A DNA stretch of 56,734 bases, taken from an uncultured Opitutia bacterium. Lineage in GTDB: Bacteria > Verrucomicrobiota > Verrucomicrobiia > Opitutales > Coraliomargaritaceae. Of the stretch, positions 8,502-22,017 are shown one piece after another (positions within the stretch are counted from its first letter, which is position 1; each line of letters begins with the position of its first letter). The notes under the pieces were generated by a model. It was not told where the DNA came from. It did no database searches and saw nothing but the letters and a program-made list of their open reading frames with translations. A program made the translations under genes and the position numbers. The DNA lies in assembly GCA_937136395.1 (NCBI GenBank), contig CAKZOI010000048.1, positions 1-56,734 on the forward strand. The letters are read 5' to 3'.

Positions 8502-10736
8502 ATGCATCGGTTTCTCAAAAGACAGATAAAAGAATCACTCAAAGCTGCCGACTTCGACAACCCTGGTATTCGTAAATTCGTGGCTAAAGTTCAGCGTAGC
8601 TATGATAAATTTGAGCGAAAGATTGAAAGTTCACGCAAGCAAGAGTCACCAGCTACAATACCTGTCCCCCATGAAGAAGCACTCGTAGCCTCTCAGCGTC
8701 AACTCAAGCAAATCGCCGACCGCTACGAGAGAACGTTATCGCGCCAAAATGGTATGACTTGGTATTAGTGCGCGACGGTGATTCGTTTCGCTATACCCTC
8801 GCTCGCGGTAGACTCTTGAAAACTCTTGGTTATAAGCCCGACGATATAGAAAATAAGTATATCGAAGAAAGCTTTACCAAGCACGCAGAGTTCGTCGAGT
8901 TAAACAAGGCGCATTACCACCTCGCATGGACGGGTGACCTCTGCACATATGAAGTTGCTGATGTTGCTAACAAATACACATTCTACGTTGCACTTCAGCC
9001 AATCATTCAAGACGGCAAGATTATTGAAGTGATTTCTACCTGTAAAGACATCACCCAACAACTGATTGATAAAAATGAAATGATTCGCGCCAAGGAGGCT
9101 GCTGAAAACGCAAATCAAGCAAAGAGTGATTTCCTCGCGAACATGAGTCATGAAGTTCGAACACCAATGAATGCAATCATGGGTATGACCTCGCTGATGT
9201 TTGAAACCGAACTGAATGAAGAACAGAAAGACTACCTTCAAACGATCGCCAGCAGCAATGAAAGTCTCTTAAATGTCATCAACGACATCCTCGACTTCTC
9301 TAAAATTGAAGCCAACCAGATTGATTTAGAAACAGTAGATTTCGACTTGTCGGAATTGGTCCAAAGCGCACTCGACCTATTCACCGCTAAAGCCTCACAA
9401 AAAGAGATTGAGCTGATTTACGAAATCCTACCAGATGTCCCTCTGGACGTTATTGGAGATCCGACGCGCATTCGACAAGTGCTCGTCAACTTGCTGGCAA
9501 ACGCTATTAAATTCACAGACTTTGGAGAGGTCATTGTTAAAGTGTCTCAAGTTGATGGCTCAGATGGAGTTGTATATCTGAATAATTTCGATAATTTAGT
9601 GACCTTACAGTTTGAAATATCAGACACTGGAATCGGCATACCTGATGACCGGAAAGATAAACTGTTCAAAGCCTTCTCCCAAGCCGACAATTCCACAACA
9701 AGGCGTTTCGGCGGAACGGGTCTAGGCCTAGCCATATCGCAAAAATTAACCTCGCTTTTAGGAGGACGTATCTACTTCGAGAGTGTCGTGGCTCAAGGCA
9801 CTAGCTTCTTTTTTCACTATCCAAGTGAGCGTCGCTCCCGAAATCCAAGATCGAAGTATCGATACAAGCCCGATTCGTGGAAAACGTATTTTGATTGTAG
9901 AGGGCAATGACTCCCATGCACAGTTACTCGAAAAATATCTGCTAGATTGTGGAGCTGAAGTCACGCTCGTTGCTGATTGCAACGACGCGCTAGAAGTCAT
10001 TGACGCCTCTTACACCCTCATCGATCTAATTCTGGTCGACGTGTTTGCCCCTGAAATGGACGGAATCACTTTAGTCCGAGCAATCAGACAACATCACTAC
10101 CCAAAAGTAAGAAACATGGCCGTCATCATACTTTCAGGTCGATCGGATAGTAGCGCACGTGCCCAGGCGATAAAACTCAACTGCTTAAACTACATTTCAA
10201 AACCGATTAATATCCAAGAGTTCTTAGGCGACATTAGTAATGTCTTTGCACCGAAGGCGAGGAAAGCGCTACCACTAACTAACAAATCAGCGACCAATAC
10301 CCCATCCTTAGACGATGAAAATAGAACGGAACGCACCCAATTGAGAATTCTCGTAGCCGAAGACAACAAGGTGAATACCCAAGTCTTGCGAATCTTACTA
10401 AAGCGACTCGGATTTACGGGTATCGACTTCGTTTCCGATGGCATGGAAGCACTAGCGTTCCTTCACGCTAAAGATGTCGACGTGGTGTTAATGGATATTC
10501 ACATGCCTCGAATGGATGGTCTAGAAGCAACCAGATGCGTCCGAAAAGAACTTCCCTCACAACGCCAACCATACATTTTAGCACTGACAGCTGCCGCTCT
10601 AAAATCAGATCAAGAAGCATCGCCAGAGTCAGGCATGGACGGGTTCCTAACAAAACCGATACGACCTAAAGAGCTAGAAGAACACCTGGTTCGATTACTG
10701 GCTAAGCGTAAAGAAGCGTCCAGAACAGCTCGATAA
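8502..10736 (+). pseudogene. Hybrid sensor histidine kinase split by two frameshifts
   Basis: Three overlapping reading frames together spell one hybrid kinase of about 745 residues. The first frame gives a charged coiled N-terminus to about 8730. The second gives a PAS domain (WYDLVLVRDGDSF onward), the HisKA His box (FLANMSHEVRTPMNAIMGMT), the N box (VLVNLLANAIKFTD), G1 (DTGIGIP) and G2 (GTGLGLAIS). The third gives two receiver domains, with phospho-acceptor Asp in LILVDVFAPEMDG and DVVLMDIHMPRMDG. The frame changes by -1 near 8727-8735 (a GAGAGA stretch) and by +1 at the T6 run 9809-9814, where five T would restore 'GTSFFFTIQ', the normal end of the ATPase domain. The first receiver has VEGN where two acidic residues are usual. 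It may be a pseudogene or contain sequencing errors. Confidence 0.8.
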
Positions 10737-10744
10737 GCTACAGG

Positions 10745-11968
10745 CTAGAGACGCGAGTCGGAGAAGCGAGTTAAGTTCTTATGTATCTGATCTCGATATC
10801 CTTTGATCGAATCATACTGCCGCTGGTAATAACTTATAGAAATCACCTTATCGGTAACCGACAAATCACTTTGCAGCTCCGACCTCATACCATTTACAAA
10901 ACGGCGCAATAATTGAGTATTGTGTGCAGAAGCAGTCCCACGATTCCAATCAAAATCACTACTAATATCCGAATATAAATGTCCGATCGAATTGTGATCT
11001 CGATATGACGTCAGCAATTTAGATTCATAGGTTAAAGTATACCCAATATTCCACATGGCGGCAGTGCGTTCCTCAAATGACTGGTAAGCCTCTCCCTGCT
11101 TATATAAGTCTGACAAGCCCACTTGCTCCCATTCGATTTCACCATCGAGTCGATACCCGAAACGACGAATCTTATCCAGTCCAGTATCCTTCGTCCACTT
11201 ACTGTCAGAGCTAAAATCCTTTAAATAAGATGCGATAGCAATCACTGTCCCTAAATCATTATGAACAATCGGACTGCCACTATTTCCTGGCACAAACTTA
11301 GCAGACACTTCCAACTCCTCTGGTCCAATACCACGAATAACCCCTTCTAAGCGTGTCGCAACATTCGCCCCTCCGGAATTTCCCATGACGGTAATGTCTT
11401 GACCGATTTGAACTTCATCAAAACGCAAAGATGGTGACAATTTCAAGACGGGCCCATCCCACTGAACTGGAACTATAGCAACATCACGTGCTTTACTTAA
11501 AAACGCGACATCACCTAGCGATATATTCATACCATCAATCGTAGTCACAGCAGCACCTCGCGCAGCCCCCAACACGTGGATATTCGTTACAATGAATGTC
11601 CGCCCCTTAATGGTCGCTAAAAAACCTGAACCAGAACCATGCTCACCAGTGATGACGACGAGCGCTCCCGTCGGCATTTCGCCACCCTCTCCTTTAGCCT
11701 CTGCGACGGCTTCCTTAGGGTCATCTGTTTCTCCATTTTTTGCTTTTGATTGCTTTAGTGCCTCTTCTGCTTGCGCGAGCTCTTTACGTAAACGCTCCAC
11801 TCGCTGCTCTAAGGTTTCATTACTATTTGAAGCCTCACTACCATTAACAGAGCCTCCTCGCCTAGGATCATCAACAACACCGAAACCTTGAGCGCAAAGT
11901 GCTACATTGAGAAAGTAGCTCCCAAGCAATAAGGCTGCTTTTAGGAGGGGCATGATTTGAAATTTCAT
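10745..11968 (-). CDS. Exported trypsin-like serine protease with coiled-coil N-terminus
   Basis: A 407-residue secreted or periplasmic protein. Residues 1-26 form a Sec signal peptide, about 50-75 a short heptad-like helix (ETLEQRVERLRKELAQAEEA) and about 98-250 a chymotrypsin-fold protease. The catalytic triad is visible as H131 (FIVTNIHVLG), D162 (ARDVAIVPV) and S230 (KFVPGNSGSPIV). There is no PDZ domain, so it is not a classical DegP/HtrA. The C-terminal 150 residues match nothing I recognise. The substrate is unknown. It converges on the broken hybrid kinase with an 8-bp gap. Confidence 0.85.
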   Translation of the reverse strand: MKFQIMPLLKAALLLGSYFLNVALCAQGFGVVDDPRRGGSVNGSEASNSNETLEQRVERLRKELAQAEEALKQSKAKNGETDDPKEAVAEAKGEGGEMPTGALVVITGEHGSGSGFLATIKGRTFIVTNIHVLGAARGAAVTTIDGMNISLGDVAFLSKARDVAIVPVQWDGPVLKLSPSLRFDEVQIGQDITVMGNSGGANVATRLEGVIRGIGPEELEVSAKFVPGNSGSPIVHNDLGTVIAIASYLKDFSSDSKWTKDTGLDKIRRFGYRLDGEIEWEQVGLSDLYKQGEAYQSFEERTAAMWNIGYTLTYESKLLTSYRDHNSIGHLYSDISSDFDWNRGTASAHNTQLLRRFVNGMRSELQSDLSVTDKVISISYYQRQYDSIKGYRDQIHKNLTRFSDSRL

Positions 11969-12023
11969 TACTCTCTATGGAATTACTCTATTTGCCCCTC
12001 GCAAGAAAAATAACGATACACGC

Positions 12024-13037
12024 CTAGAGCTTTTCGCGCTGTCGAATTTGCTGAATAGCCCACAACGCATGCTGCGCAACCATATGATCATCCCCTATTG
12101 CAACAGCCTCTAAGGCGGGGATATCTTCGACATTTCCCACATTGCCCAACACGACGCATATGTTTCGACGAAACCGCTGCAGCTTCAGCCGTCGCATTGG
12201 TGAGCCTTGCATACGTTCAGTAAATGTCGCCTCATTCCAAGTGAGTAATTCGACTAATTGCGGCAATTCACGTGGGACGAATTTCGGCTCCACTGTTGGC
12301 GTCGCCCATTTATTCCACGGACATACGTCTAGGCATTCATCACAGCCATACAATCGATCGCCTATCGCCTTGCGATATTCGACTGGAATCTCACCGTCGT
12401 GCTCGATAGTGAGATATGAAATACACTTCGATGCGTCCAATTGATAAGGTGCAGTGATTGCACCAGTTGGGCAGACATCGATACACCGTCTGCATGAACC
12501 GCAGCGATCTTTCACCCGATCATCAGCGGGTAAATCTAGCGTCGTAATAATATTCGCAAGAAAAGACCAAGTTCCACGCTTCGGCTCAATCAGAATCGTG
12601 CTCTTTCCCTGCCAGCCTAAACCAGCAGCCTCTGCTATTGGTTTTTCAAGTAAAGGACCTGTATCCACATACGGTCGCTGCTCACCACCATACTCCTCAC
12701 GCAAAATACGGCACAAGCGTTTCAAGCGACGTAACATGAAGTTATGATAGTCATCACCTAAGGCATATTTTGCGACTCGATACCCGCGCTGCGGCTCTGC
12801 TTGGTAATAATTGAATGCCAATACAATAATGGACTTTGCTTGAGGAACGATACTTTCCGGAGACATGCGTCGATCATTATTACGCTCCATCCATTCCATT
12901 GTGCCATGCTTCCCACTCTCAATCCAGTCCAAGTAGTATTGCCTTCTCAACTCCAATGGCACCGATGTGACGCCAAGGGAATGAAAGCCCAACAACTTGG
13001 ACTCTTCGCGAAGTCTTTGCTTGATTGAATGAGACAT
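12024..13037 (-). CDS. queG: Epoxyqueuosine reductase QueG
   Basis: QueG is a cobalamin- and Fe-S-dependent enzyme that reduces epoxyqueuosine to queuosine in the wobble position of GUN-decoding tRNAs. The 337-residue product shows the N-terminal cobalamin-binding part (HGTMEWMERNNDRRMSPESI). Two [4Fe-4S] motifs follow, CGSCRRCIDVCPTGAI and CDECLDVCPWN, and a HEAT-like tail occupies the last 50 residues. I start at the ATG at 13037, giving MSHSIKQRLR. An upstream start at 13094 would add 19 residues not typical of the family. No other queuosine gene is in the window. Confidence 0.92.
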   Translation of the reverse strand: MSHSIKQRLREESKLLGFHSLGVTSVPLELRRQYYLDWIESGKHGTMEWMERNNDRRMSPESIVPQAKSIIVLAFNYYQAEPQRGYRVAKYALGDDYHNFMLRRLKRLCRILREEYGGEQRPYVDTGPLLEKPIAEAAGLGWQGKSTILIEPKRGTWSFLANIITTLDLPADDRVKDRCGSCRRCIDVCPTGAITAPYQLDASKCISYLTIEHDGEIPVEYRKAIGDRLYGCDECLDVCPWNKWATPTVEPKFVPRELPQLVELLTWNEATFTERMQGSPMRRLKLQRFRRNICVVLGNVGNVEDIPALEAVAIGDDHMVAQHALWAIQQIRQREKL

Positions 13038-13203
13038 GCTCAAAATAGATTGAAAATTTGCTTTCTTGACGAGCCGAGAAACCCGCCAATACAAAAATTT
13101 CTATGAAGAGTCGCTTACGTAATTTGCTTGGTTTTCAACAGAGAGCATGTAGGCTATATTATCCTCGATAATTGTCACTCTTCCTATATCACCTCGCCAC
13201 CTC

Positions 13204-13515
13204 ATGCCAGCGAGCGATTTCTATAGGCATACATTAAGCCACTGGGTAAAAACAAATCGTATATTTGCGAATGCATTACTTGCAGCACTCTACGCGTGCT
13301 TCGCTCAATACGGTTACATTCCGCCCCCTCAAAATACAGAGCGAATTGCGATTATCGCACTCACTGCAAACGCATCAACTCATGACCGCCAAGTATGCTT
13401 AGACGCAGGCATGGACAACTATTTACGAAAACCATACAGTATTAAAGATTTCAAGCAAATGCTAGAACTCTACTCAAAACCTCAAACGAGTCCCAGCGAC
13501 CAACTACTTGACTAA
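13204..13515 (+). pseudogene. Remnant of a receiver domain
   Basis: Only the last 60 of 103 codons look like real protein: [11 protein letters not shown], then [19 protein letters not shown], which is the beta4-to-alpha5 half of a response-regulator receiver domain with its switch Thr and conserved Lys. The half carrying the acidic pair and phospho-acceptor Asp is missing, and the first 40 codons match nothing. This is probably the tail of a hybrid kinase or regulator lost by deletion. It lies between the queG gene and the PagL-like gene. Confidence 0.6.
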
Positions 13516-13570
13516 ACAGGCGTTATACTACTTCATATTCCTATTCATAAATAATCCATACGCCTACTTT

Positions 13571-14104
13571 ATGAAAAGTCTATCAGCCCTTTGCGCCTTT
13601 GCCGTAATCGCCAGCACGTCTTCACTATTGGCTACTGATGACGAGTGTATCTTTCAAGAAATCGGCTTACGCGTGGGCCTTGATGATGAACAAGACATCA
13701 GCCTTAGAAGCTATGAAGTCTATGCTACCATGGATTCACCGTGGAACTTGGAGCCTACAGATAGCATTAAAATAGACCTGGACTTCGAAACAGCATTTGG
13801 AGCCTTAACAGGTGAAGGCGAAACAGCTGCCTACTGCAGAATTGGACCAGTTGTCGAAATTTCGTTTGGCGATTTCCCAGTCATGATTGTTGCCAGTTCC
13901 ACACCTTCCCTATATTCAGAGGACACTTTCGACAAGTATGACATTGGTGGCCACGTTCAATTCAATCACAGTATCGGTCTGGCGTGGGACATAACGGAAA
14001 CGATAAATATCAATTATCGCTACCAACACACTTCCAATGCCGGCCTCGATGAACCGAACCCTGGCCTAGATATGCATACACTAGGAATCGACTTCACCTT
14101 CTAG
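13571..14104 (+). CDS. PagL-like lipid A 3-O-deacylase (acyloxyacyl hydrolase family)
   Basis: PagL enzymes are outer-membrane beta-barrels that remove the 3-O-acyl chain of lipid A. The ATG at 13571 gives a 177-residue protein with a clear signal peptide (MKSLSALCAFAVIASTSSLLA). The C-terminal end carries the family signature YRYQHTSNAGLDEPNPGLD with the catalytic His153 and Ser155 of the HxSN motif, and ends in aromatic Phe as outer-membrane barrels do. Alternating strands fill the middle. It lies about 1.1 kb from waaA, so lipid A and core genes are neighbours here. Its stop overlaps the stop of the converging membrane hydrolase gene. Confidence 0.78.
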   Translation: MKSLSALCAFAVIASTSSLLATDDECIFQEIGLRVGLDDEQDISLRSYEVYATMDSPWNLEPTDSIKIDLDFETAFGALTGEGETAAYCRIGPVVEISFGDFPVMIVASSTPSLYSEDTFDKYDIGGHVQFNHSIGLAWDITETININYRYQHTSNAGLDEPNPGLDMHTLGIDFTF

Positions 14105-15117
14105 TCACTGAGTGAGCGACCAAGTATCATCTGCCACAAGCGATCAAATGATCGCTGTGAAGGGTCGCGAAACGTAACGAATTCCGTATGTGAATCTGAG
14201 CGTTCAGCCACCACACGAACCCCCCACAATGGCTGTATGGAGTTTGGAAACATTGCATACCTCAAATCCCCAACAACAGTGTGATCTTCAGGGTGTAAAT
14301 AAAGATAGCCCTGCGAGAAAAAGCGAAAGCGCTCTACATCAGCTGCTAAAACAGAGGTGTCCTCCAACACAAGACGCCGGTCTTCAATCGTATACGCTTG
14401 GACGCTTTCACCTGCGTAATGCGTCGGTGATGCAAACGGGGCCAATTGAACCGCATCGACATAATAAGTATCTTCTACGCGATACACGATCCGCCATAAA
14501 ATAGTGTTCCCAAAAGAGGGTCGCGCTGTGAGTTGCTCTACAGCGACATGACCACGCTGCCTCGCAAGCTCTGAGCAATATGCAATCGCACGTGATCTCT
14601 GGAGCACTCCAAAGCAAAGATATGACAGACACAAAATTATCGCAACTTTAGCAAAACCCGGCTTTCGCCATGCAAATGCAATAACTGTCAACAATGCCAA
14701 GGGCAGTGTAAAAATGGGATCGATGATAGAAATAATATCCCAAGATTCACGATGGCCTGAAAATGGCAGATATAGTAAGGTGCCATAACTTGTGCAGGCA
14801 TCCAACAGGCCGTGAGTCAACGCACCAAGCACCGCAAAGGTAGCAAGTTCTTTGTAGCGCCATCTCTTCCAGAAAAACAGCAGTTTAAACAATCCAGCGA
14901 CAACCAAGCCGACCACTGGTGCAAATAGCAAGGCATGCGTGAAATGACGATGATACTCTAGCGACAAGAGCGGATCGACATCCGAACGAATCAATACATC
15001 CAGATCGGGCGCCGCCCCAGCCAACGCACCAACTACAATCGCTTGCCGAACTGTGCCACGTCGACTCAGTAGCGCGGCAGCCGCAGCCCCTATGCTTGCC
15101 TGTGATAATGGATCCAT
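14101..15117 (-). CDS. YdjM-like membrane-bound metal-dependent hydrolase (DUF457)
   Basis: The 338-residue product starts MDPLSQASIGAAAAALLSRR, typical for the family. The metal-binding blocks APDLDVLIRSDVDPL, YHRHFTHALLFAP and LGALTHGLLDACTSYGT supply the conserved Asp and His residues. Several hydrophobic segments follow, and the C-terminal 150 residues are soluble and specific to this subgroup. The reaction catalysed is unknown for the family. I chose the ATG at 15117; the upstream 25 codons (to 15192) lack similarity. Its stop codon shares the CTAG at 14101-14104 with the PagL-like gene. Confidence 0.85.
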   Translation of the reverse strand: MDPLSQASIGAAAAALLSRRGTVRQAIVVGALAGAAPDLDVLIRSDVDPLLSLEYHRHFTHALLFAPVVGLVVAGLFKLLFFWKRWRYKELATFAVLGALTHGLLDACTSYGTLLYLPFSGHRESWDIISIIDPIFTLPLALLTVIAFAWRKPGFAKVAIILCLSYLCFGVLQRSRAIAYCSELARQRGHVAVEQLTARPSFGNTILWRIVYRVEDTYYVDAVQLAPFASPTHYAGESVQAYTIEDRRLVLEDTSVLAADVERFRFFSQGYLYLHPEDHTVVGDLRYAMFPNSIQPLWGVRVVAERSDSHTEFVTFRDPSQRSFDRLWQMILGRSLSD

Positions 15118-15210
15118 CGCTGCTAAACTGTGAACACATCTCGTTCTCGCAACCAATGAATCACTTTTATCCTTTAAAACTCCGCTAATCACAGGTCATA
15201 TCATCACCAG

Positions 15211-16536
15211 ATGATCTGGTTCTATCGGCTGCTATACTTACCGGGCTTACTTGTTGCCCTACCCTACTACATTCTGAGAATGTGGCGTAGAGGCGGCTAC
15301 AGTAAAGACTTCCAACACCGTTTCGGACGCTTCCGTAGACTTCCGGCTCCCTCTGTCTCAACAACGCGCATTTGGCTACAAGCTGTTAGCGTCGGAGAGG
15401 TGCTAGCCATTGGCCCACTTATTACTGCATTAAATGAGGACGACACCGTTGAGATCGTCCTCACAACAACAACCAGCACGGGCTATGCGGAAGCACGAAA
15501 ACGATATGGAAAACAAATCCTATCCATTGGCATATTCCCACTCGATTTTTGGCTCTTTTCACGAACTGCATGGAAACGCATTCAACCTGACGTCTTGATT
15601 CTTACTGAAAGCGAACTCTGGCCTGAACACCTACACCAAGCGAAACGACGGCAAACCCCTGCGTTTTTAGTTAACGCACGTATTTCAGACCGCAGCTTCT
15701 CACGCTATCAAAAAATACCGCAGATCGCCGCGCGCATGCTTCGCAAATTTGAGATCATATTTGCAGCCAGTTCATTAGATCAAGCACGCCTCATTGAACT
15801 CGGTGCAGATGCGACACAAGTGCATATGCACGGCAGTATCAAATTCGACGTTTCGATCCCCGATCAAATGAATGAAAACCAACGGCTGAACCTCAAACAT
15901 GAGCTCGGTTTTCAAACAAGCGACAATCGTGATCCATTCATCCTACTAGGCTCTTCAACCTGGCCTGGAGAAGAGGATGCCTTACTTAAGGTGCAACAAG
16001 CATTGATCGACCAAGGCATCGACTGTCGTCTTCTTCTTGTGCCTCGTCATGCAGAACGCGGACCAGAGATCGCAAAGACCCTCTCCGCTCAACCATACAG
16101 CTGGCATCAGCGTTCAACTCAAACGAGAGCACCTCAATACTTACACATCCATTTAGCTGACACTACCGGCGAACTCACTCGGCTCACCCAAGCAGCAGAT
16201 GTCGCTTTCATCGGCAAGAGCCTGCCTCCACATCACCAAGGACAAACACCAATTGAGGCAGCCGGCCTGGGGACCCCGAGTTTGATGGGGCCACAAATGA
16301 GCAACTTTAAGGATGTCAGTAAGTCGTTAATCAAAGCAGGTGCCGCCCGAAAAGTGGCCGATCTAGATGAATTAATTACCGTCATCTCACAATTAGCAAC
16401 CGACCCAAAAGAACGCTCCGAAATGAGTGAATCTGGACGTTTATGGCACGCCTCCAACCGAGGTAGTAGCCAACGTATCGCGGAACAAATATTAGCTAAA
16501 CTAGACCACCAGCACGCCCCCAAAAAGCAGCCATAA
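15211..16536 (+). CDS. waaA: 3-deoxy-D-manno-octulosonic-acid (Kdo) transferase WaaA
   Basis: WaaA (KdtA, GT30) attaches Kdo from CMP-Kdo to the lipid A precursor at the cytoplasmic face of the inner membrane. The 441-residue product has one N-terminal membrane segment (FYRLLYLPGLLVALPYYI) and a GT-B fold. Family blocks are IWLQAVSVGEVLAIGPLI, VLILTESELWPEHLHQAK, FLVNARISDRSFSRYQKIP, LLGSSTWPGEEDALL and the acceptor or nucleotide region GQTPIEAAGLGTPSLMGPQM. The length is usual. The presence of waaA shows that the organism makes lipopolysaccharide. Confidence 0.94.
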   Translation: MIWFYRLLYLPGLLVALPYYILRMWRRGGYSKDFQHRFGRFRRLPAPSVSTTRIWLQAVSVGEVLAIGPLITALNEDDTVEIVLTTTTSTGYAEARKRYGKQILSIGIFPLDFWLFSRTAWKRIQPDVLILTESELWPEHLHQAKRRQTPAFLVNARISDRSFSRYQKIPQIAARMLRKFEIIFAASSLDQARLIELGADATQVHMHGSIKFDVSIPDQMNENQRLNLKHELGFQTSDNRDPFILLGSSTWPGEEDALLKVQQALIDQGIDCRLLLVPRHAERGPEIAKTLSAQPYSWHQRSTQTRAPQYLHIHLADTTGELTRLTQAADVAFIGKSLPPHHQGQTPIEAAGLGTPSLMGPQMSNFKDVSKSLIKAGAARKVADLDELITVISQLATDPKERSEMSESGRLWHASNRGSSQRIAEQILAKLDHQHAPKKQP

Positions 16537-16544
16537 ATACGTAA

Positions 16545-19283
<2,739 letters not shown>

Positions 19284-19368
19284 ACAACTAATCGCTCATA
19301 GCTAATTATAAATGACCACGGGACGAAGCCTTCAAACTGCTAACTCCTAGTATCTAACTCCTTTCAAT

Positions 19369-21879
<2,511 letters not shown>

Positions 21880-21907
21880 GCCTGACTAAACTCCGACTTA
21901 AACAAAA

Positions 21908-21935
21908 GGCCGCTATATTATAGCGGCCTTTTTTT
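21908..21935 (+). terminator. Rho-independent terminator of gyrB-gyrA
   Basis: GGCCGCTA (21908-21915) and TAGCGGCC (21921-21928) form a perfect 8-bp stem with a 5-nt loop, followed directly by seven T. It starts 28 nt after the gyrA stop. An A-rich stretch before it could give weaker termination for the converging topB gene. Confidence 0.9.
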
Positions 21936-22017
21936 ATATCACGAGACTGACAGACAAACAAACCGTATACCGCGTTACTTCATGATCAGCAATCAGAACT
22001 ACTTTAAGATGCCGCGA

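Noticed and set aside
8727-9814. Programmed ribosomal frameshifting in the hybrid kinase
   Set aside because: Two opposite shifts would be needed in one gene, and the first site lacks a slippery heptamer with a following stem; mutation or sequence error is simpler.
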